From positions 62,001 to 126,000 of the forward strand of contig NZ_JAEINN010000002.1 in NCBI RefSeq assembly GCF_016342405.1: a DNA stretch of 64,000 bases, read 5' to 3'. Below are positions 61,741-64,000 of the stretch, piece after piece; positions within the stretch are counted from its first letter, which is position 1; each line of letters starts with the position of its first letter. The notes beneath the pieces were generated by a model. That model saw nothing but the letters and a program-made list of their open reading frames with translations. It did not search any database and was not told the origin of the DNA. The DNA is from Maridesulfovibrio ferrireducens. Its GTDB lineage: Bacteria > Desulfobacterota > Desulfovibrionia > Desulfovibrionales > Desulfovibrionaceae. Both the position numbers and the translations under genes were made by a program.

Positions 61741-64000
61741 ATGAATAGAAGTGATAGTAAATCTTGTTTAGTAAGCAGGCCCGGAATTCCGGGCCTGCTT
61801 TTTTGGCAGAAGCTGGTGCCTGCTTTTGTTTTCGGGATTTTATCGATTAAATGGCTGTTACCGTGTTTTGTTGCTTTTTTTGTTTATGTCGTGATTCTTT
61901 TTTCGTTCAGACTTCAAAAAGGAACGATTGTACTTTTGGTGCTGATGTTCGCGCTGGGCAGTTTTTATGCTTCGGCAGTGCTTCCTGTTCCACCGGATGA
62001 AATGCCGGATTGGATGGCGCATAAAGAAAAAGTTCACGTTAATGCCGAAATCGCAGCCATAAAGGGTTTACCCGGTAAGCGGCTGAAAATTATTCTCAAA
62101 AATGTTCTGTGCACAACCTCACATAAAATTTCCGGCGAAAATCTTTCTGAAATGGTTAATGAAACAACCAAGCTTGCAGGATATCTGCTTTGGACATGGG
62201 AAAAGCCCGATGTTTTTCCAGTAAAGGGACAGAAAGTAAGTCTGTTGATAAAAGTGAAACCTGTTCACGGTTTTAAAAATGCCGGTGTCTGGGATTATGA
62301 CTTCTACAACAGAACTAAAAATATTTTTTATCGTTTTTATACTCGCGGACCGCTCAAAAATGGCGAACTGAAACCTGTTGATCCCGGTTTTGGGGAGCGG
62401 CTGCGTGCAGATTTACGGCATCGAATTGTTAGTAATACGCCGTCAACTCAAGGCGGCGCAATTTTTCCTGCGCTTCTTACCGGAGACCGATTCTTTTTAT
62501 CGAGAGATACAGTTGAACTTATCCGCAGGGCGGGAGTTTCGCATTTGCTAGCTTTGTCCGGTTTGCATGTCGGGTTTGTCGCATCAATCGGTTTTGCTTT
62601 CGCATGGTTGATAGGTTTATTCTTTCCACAAATTTATTTGAAAATTCCACGAATGAAGTTGGCAGTTATTCTGGCAACGCCGTTTGTGCTCTTTTATTTA
62701 TGGCTGGGGCAATTTTCCCCGTCTCTTTTGCGAGCTGTGTGCATGTTTGGATTCTGGGGTTTGCTGCTGCTTATGAATCGGGGCAGGGTGCTGCTCGATG
62801 GTCTCTTTCTGGCGGTTGTGTTGATACTGGTTTTTTCACCGCTCAGTGCTTTTGATCTTGGATTTCAGCTTTCAGTGCTGGCTGTTGGTGGAATCTCTGT
62901 TTTTTACCCATATTTTCAATCTATACTTCCTGCCGGAATAACTTTCATTGGTAAAATTTCCCGTTTCATACTGGCTATTCTGGCGGTCAGCCTTTGCGCG
63001 AATATTACTATCCTTCCGATTACAATCTGGAATTTCGGGGTGCTGATTCCTAATTTAGTTTTTAATGTTTTGTGGATTCCGCTTTTAGGCTTTTTCCTTA
63101 TGCCTGTTTGCGGAGTGGGCGGTCTTGTTCTGTCGTTTGTAAATACTGCTGTTTCTCAGAAGCTCTTTTTATTAGGTGCGACGTGTTTTGACGAAATGTT
63201 TTCTCTTGTGCGGACCGCCGTTTCTGCCGGATGGCTTCCCGAATACGCTTTCTATCGGCCTTTATGGCAAGATTTTATAATATATTATGTTCTGCTGTTG
63301 CTTTGTCTTTCACTTCAAAAAAGCAGAAAAGTAAAATTGACAGCATTTTGCATGATAGTTCTGCTGGTTGGTTCGCGTATCGGCGCAATGTATGAATCCG
63401 GTGAATTGCCGGGAATAGGTCCTGAATTTGTAAAAGTTGATTTGCTTGATACCGGACAGTCGCAAGGTCTTGTAATTACTGGACCAAAAGGAACAAGGAC
63501 CGTTGTTGACGGCGGCGGGTCATTCGGAGATTCTTTTGATATTGGTAGAGCCATTGTAGGACCTTGGCTGGCGAGCGGTCATTTGCCGAAAGTTGATAAT
63601 ATTATTCTTACCCATGCTGACAGGGATCATTGCGGTGGCCTTGCTTATCTGCTGGAAAAATTTGACGTCGGTCATTATTATTCCGATGGAAATATGCCCG
63701 AAGGAGTCATCGGTGAAAGGTTTAAAAAAGCTTTTGCTGAAAAGGAAGTGGTACCTGAAAAAGTTGAGCGCGGTGATGTCATTGAATTGGAACCGGGGTT
63801 ATTTTTGCAGATTCTTCATCCTGCTTCGGATTTTAAAGGAACAAAAAATAATCGTTCACTTTTTTTACGATTGGTTTGGAATGGCAAGGGGCTTATTTGC
63901 ATCTCGGGTGATGTAGAGAAATCAGGAATCAAGACACTGCTTCGCAATAACGATGATCTTTTTGCCGATGTATTAGTTTTACCGCATCACGGCAGTGCAG
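61741..64000 (+). CDS. comEC: ComEC/Rec2 competence protein (partial, C-terminus off window)
   Basis: ComEC forms the inner-membrane channel for DNA uptake. The visible 753 residues have the N-terminal OB-like DUF4131 region, the competence membrane domain (HLLALSGLHVGF, AFDLGFQLSVLAVGG) and the start of the metallo-beta-lactamase-like domain (TGQSQGL, ILTHADRDHCGGL, LPHHGSA). It runs off the right edge. The ATG at 61741 lacks a ribosome-binding site, and codons 12-21 coincide with a perfect terminator hairpin; a GTG at 61816 is an alternative start. Confidence 0.9.
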   Translation, partial: MNRSDSKSCLVSRPGIPGLLFWQKLVPAFVFGILSIKWLLPCFVAFFVYVVILFSFRLQKGTIVLLVLMFALGSFYASAVLPVPPDEMPDWMAHKEKVHVNAEIAAIKGLPGKRLKIILKNVLCTTSHKISGENLSEMVNETTKLAGYLLWTWEKPDVFPVKGQKVSLLIKVKPVHGFKNAGVWDYDFYNRTKNIFYRFYTRGPLKNGELKPVDPGFGERLRADLRHRIVSNTPSTQGGAIFPALLTGDRFFLSRDTVELIRRAGVSHLLALSGLHVGFVASIGFAFAWLIGLFFPQIYLKIPRMKLAVILATPFVLFYLWLGQFSPSLLRAVCMFGFWGLLLLMNRGRVLLDGLFLAVVLILVFSPLSAFDLGFQLSVLAVGGISVFYPYFQSILPAGITFIGKISRFILAILAVSLCANITILPITIWNFGVLIPNLVFNVLWIPLLGFFLMPVCGVGGLVLSFVNTAVSQKLFLLGATCFDEMFSLVRTAVSAGWLPEYAFYRPLWQDFIIYYVLLLLCLSLQKSRKVKLTAFCMIVLLVGSRIGAMYESGELPGIGPEFVKVDLLDTGQSQGLVITGPKGTRTVVDGGGSFGDSFDIGRAIVGPWLASGHLPKVDNIILTHADRDHCGGLAYLLEKFDVGHYYSDGNMPEGVIGERFKKAFAEKEVVPEKVERGDVIELEPGLFLQILHPASDFKGTKNNRSLFLRLVWNGKGLICISGDVEKSGIKTLLRNNDDLFADVLVLPHHGSA
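61775..61804 (+). terminator. Perfect terminator hairpin within the comEC leader
   Basis: A 24-nt palindrome, 61775-61798 (12-bp arms around the central AATT), is followed by TTTTTT (61799-61804). It would end the murA transcript. Confidence 0.88.

Noticed and set aside
1-64000. CRISPR arrays and insertion sequences
   Set aside because: No regularly spaced repeats with unique spacers and no transposase genes were seen. Large inter-element repeats are limited to the att and arm sites.

Overview
The window looks like a marine Desulfovibrio-type bacterium (Desulfovibrionaceae, possibly Maridesulfovibrio). This is inferred from moderate GC, a selA-aminopeptidase-selB block next to folC, and the style of the phage genes; it is not proven. 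Three regions are visible.

(1) Bases 1 to about 9592 are an accessory island. From left to right it holds the start of hsdS and complete hsdM of a type I restriction-modification system, an RNase HI gene overlapping a RelB/DinJ-like antitoxin gene, an inovirus Gp2/YagK-type HUH protein, a RepA-like ATPase with its AlpA-type regulator, and an orphan 465-aa protein. No integrase is seen, so the island's other end is probably outside the window.

(2) Bases about 9618 to 51015 are an apparently complete prophage of about 41.4 kb in the 3' half of tRNA-Arg(TCT). A 21-bp core is shared between the tRNA 3' remnant at 9593-9638 and the intact tRNA at 50970-51046. A further 21-bp repeat (9744-9764 and 50901-50921) looks like integrase arm sites. 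Order: SF3 helicase-primase, an iteron-like cluster, a CHC2/TOPRIM primase, lambda-type terminase, a lipoprotein/SWIM cargo cassette between terminators, a BRO antirepressor, a leader with operator-like repeats and a hairpin, gpW-like, portal, fused protease-capsid and decoration proteins, a lysis cassette inside the head module (holin, amidase, Rz/Rz1), connectors, tail tube, G/GT-type chaperones with an A AAA AAC slippery site, tape measure, tail tip, mosaic fibre, a PAS-HTH protein, a CI repressor, a Cro-like/CII switch, NAD-dependent ligase, many small early genes (one frameshifted, one a methyltransferase stump), a PP-loop protein, a secreted protein made of five 16-residue repeats, a putative excisionase and the integrase. 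The tail genes indicate a long non-contractile tail (siphovirus type), with lambda-type packaging and a Mu-like capsid fold.

(3) From 51096 to the end is host chromosome: folC, selA, an M18 aminopeptidase, selB (selenocysteine insertion), a PaaI-type thioesterase, a membrane pentapeptide-repeat protein, tRNA-His, murA and the first 2.26 kb of comEC.

The most unusual signals are the tRNA T-arm exchanged by the phage with a compensatory base-pair change, the hairpin that buries the ribosome-binding site of the first structural gene next to operator-like repeats that recur at the CI switch, the -1 frameshift with a Cys-rich extension, the PAS-HTH protein beside CI, the five-repeat secreted protein, and the antitoxin-RNase HI pair.
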